From Planctomycetota bacterium (lineage in GTDB: Bacteria > Planctomycetota > UBA1135 > GCA-002686595): a stretch of 64,000 bases of DNA. The stretch lies in NCBI GenBank assembly GCA_028823345.1, contig JAPKBR010000005.1, positions 1-64,000 on the forward strand. Direction: 5' to 3'. The notes under the pieces are model-generated. The model saw only the letters and a list, made by a program, of their open reading frames with translations. It made no database searches and had not been told where the DNA came from. Below are positions 63,748-64,000 of the stretch, one piece after another; within the stretch, counting starts at the first letter, position 1, and every line of letters begins with the position of its first letter. A program made the translations under genes and the position numbers.

Positions 63748-64000
63748 ATGATCAACTTCAAACTCCTTCTCATCGGCTGCGCCCTCTTGACCGGTGCTGC
63801 CGCCGCTCAAGACATCGCGGTATCTAAAATCGCCAATAACTCCAACGACTTCGCCTACTACGGGCAAACCGGCGGCATCGCTGCCTACAGTGTGGGCACG
63901 ACTTCCTGCAACGTCGGCAACGTCACGGTTGCCTGGGGTAACAGCCAGGGAGATCCCCCGGTCATCGCTTCAAACATGTACAAGATCCAAGACGGCCGCA
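63748..64000 (+). CDS. Secreted protein, cut by the right edge
   Basis: At least 84 residues from ATG 63748 to the window edge. A clear signal peptide (MINFKLLLIGCALLTGAAAA) is followed by QDIAVSKIANNSNDF and later GIAAYSVGTTSCNVGNVTVAWG and SNMYKIQDGR (given as short pieces). This start is typical of large exported proteins of some marine planctomycetes. The rest and any function lie outside. Confidence 0.75.
   Translation, partial: MINFKLLLIGCALLTGAAAAQDIAVSKIANNSNDFAYYGQTGGIAAYSVGTTSCNVGNVTVAWGNSQGDPPVIASNMYKIQDGR

Overview
The window is a gene-dense, GC-rich bacterial chromosome segment with about 45 protein genes, one tRNA and no rRNA, phage, insertion sequence or CRISPR array. The gene style points to a marine Planctomycetota lineage (inference from gene types, not from a marker-gene tree). 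The signs are secreted HEAT/VWA, CotH-like, matrixin-like and pappalysin-like proteins, an FAD oxidoreductase flanked by carbohydrate-binding-like domains, many TPR and Sel1 proteins, and secreted proteins with the Cys-rich C-terminal module seen in some planctomycetes. Non-ATG starts (TTG, GTG) are common.

Layout. 1-7500 is a leftward housekeeping operon with tight or overlapping junctions: tpiA, secG, yicC, gmk, a coaC and coaB encoded as two genes, ftsK, then a second four-helix membrane protein with an acidic tail that runs off the left edge. 7600-11630 runs rightward: HD phosphohydrolase, membrane-anchored carboxypeptidase-regulatory-like protein, cysteine desulfurase and ThiI (a sulfur-relay pair). 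11690-16363 holds a GT-C-like membrane protein convergent with an OmpR-type regulator and an NtrC-type regulator whose receiver and AAA+ active sites are all degenerate. 16459-19154 holds a THUMP-like methyltransferase, tRNA-Val and UDP-glucose dehydrogenase.

19155-19769 is gene-free with a nested hairpin. 19770-27018 is mostly leftward: an ECF sigma factor translationally coupled to a small secreted protein, a secreted TPR protein, TudS/DUF523 (rightward), a methyltransferase, and a compact CotH / DUF4956 / VTC-polyphosphate-polymerase operon. 27229-34890 is rich in cell-surface functions: two SGNH proteins around a Wzx-type flippase, an LPG-synthase-TM-type protein, a HEAT+VWA protein and a GT2 glycosyltransferase coupled to mutY.

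36050-48785 mixes membrane proteins (an unknown polytopic protein, TerC, a TMTC-like TPR protein), a secreted matrixin with its small partner, PyrK, a TPR lipoprotein and an ABC-F ATPase. 48948-52230 carries argS, apt and a FliA/WhiG-type sigma factor followed by a strong terminator. 52418-64000 is accessory: a GT39-like protein, a possible 49-residue membrane peptide, an M43 metalloprotease, an FAD oxidoreductase, a lone BtuF-like lipoprotein, a Sel1 protein, a polyferredoxin-TPR fusion, and the start of a secreted protein cut by the right edge.

The items most worth a second look are the CotH-DUF4956-VTC operon, the catalytically dead NtrC-like regulator paired with an OmpR-type regulator, the palindrome just upstream of the ECF gene, the duplicated FtsK-like membrane/acidic architecture, and a minus-strand terminator at 61306-61339 with no gene in front of it.
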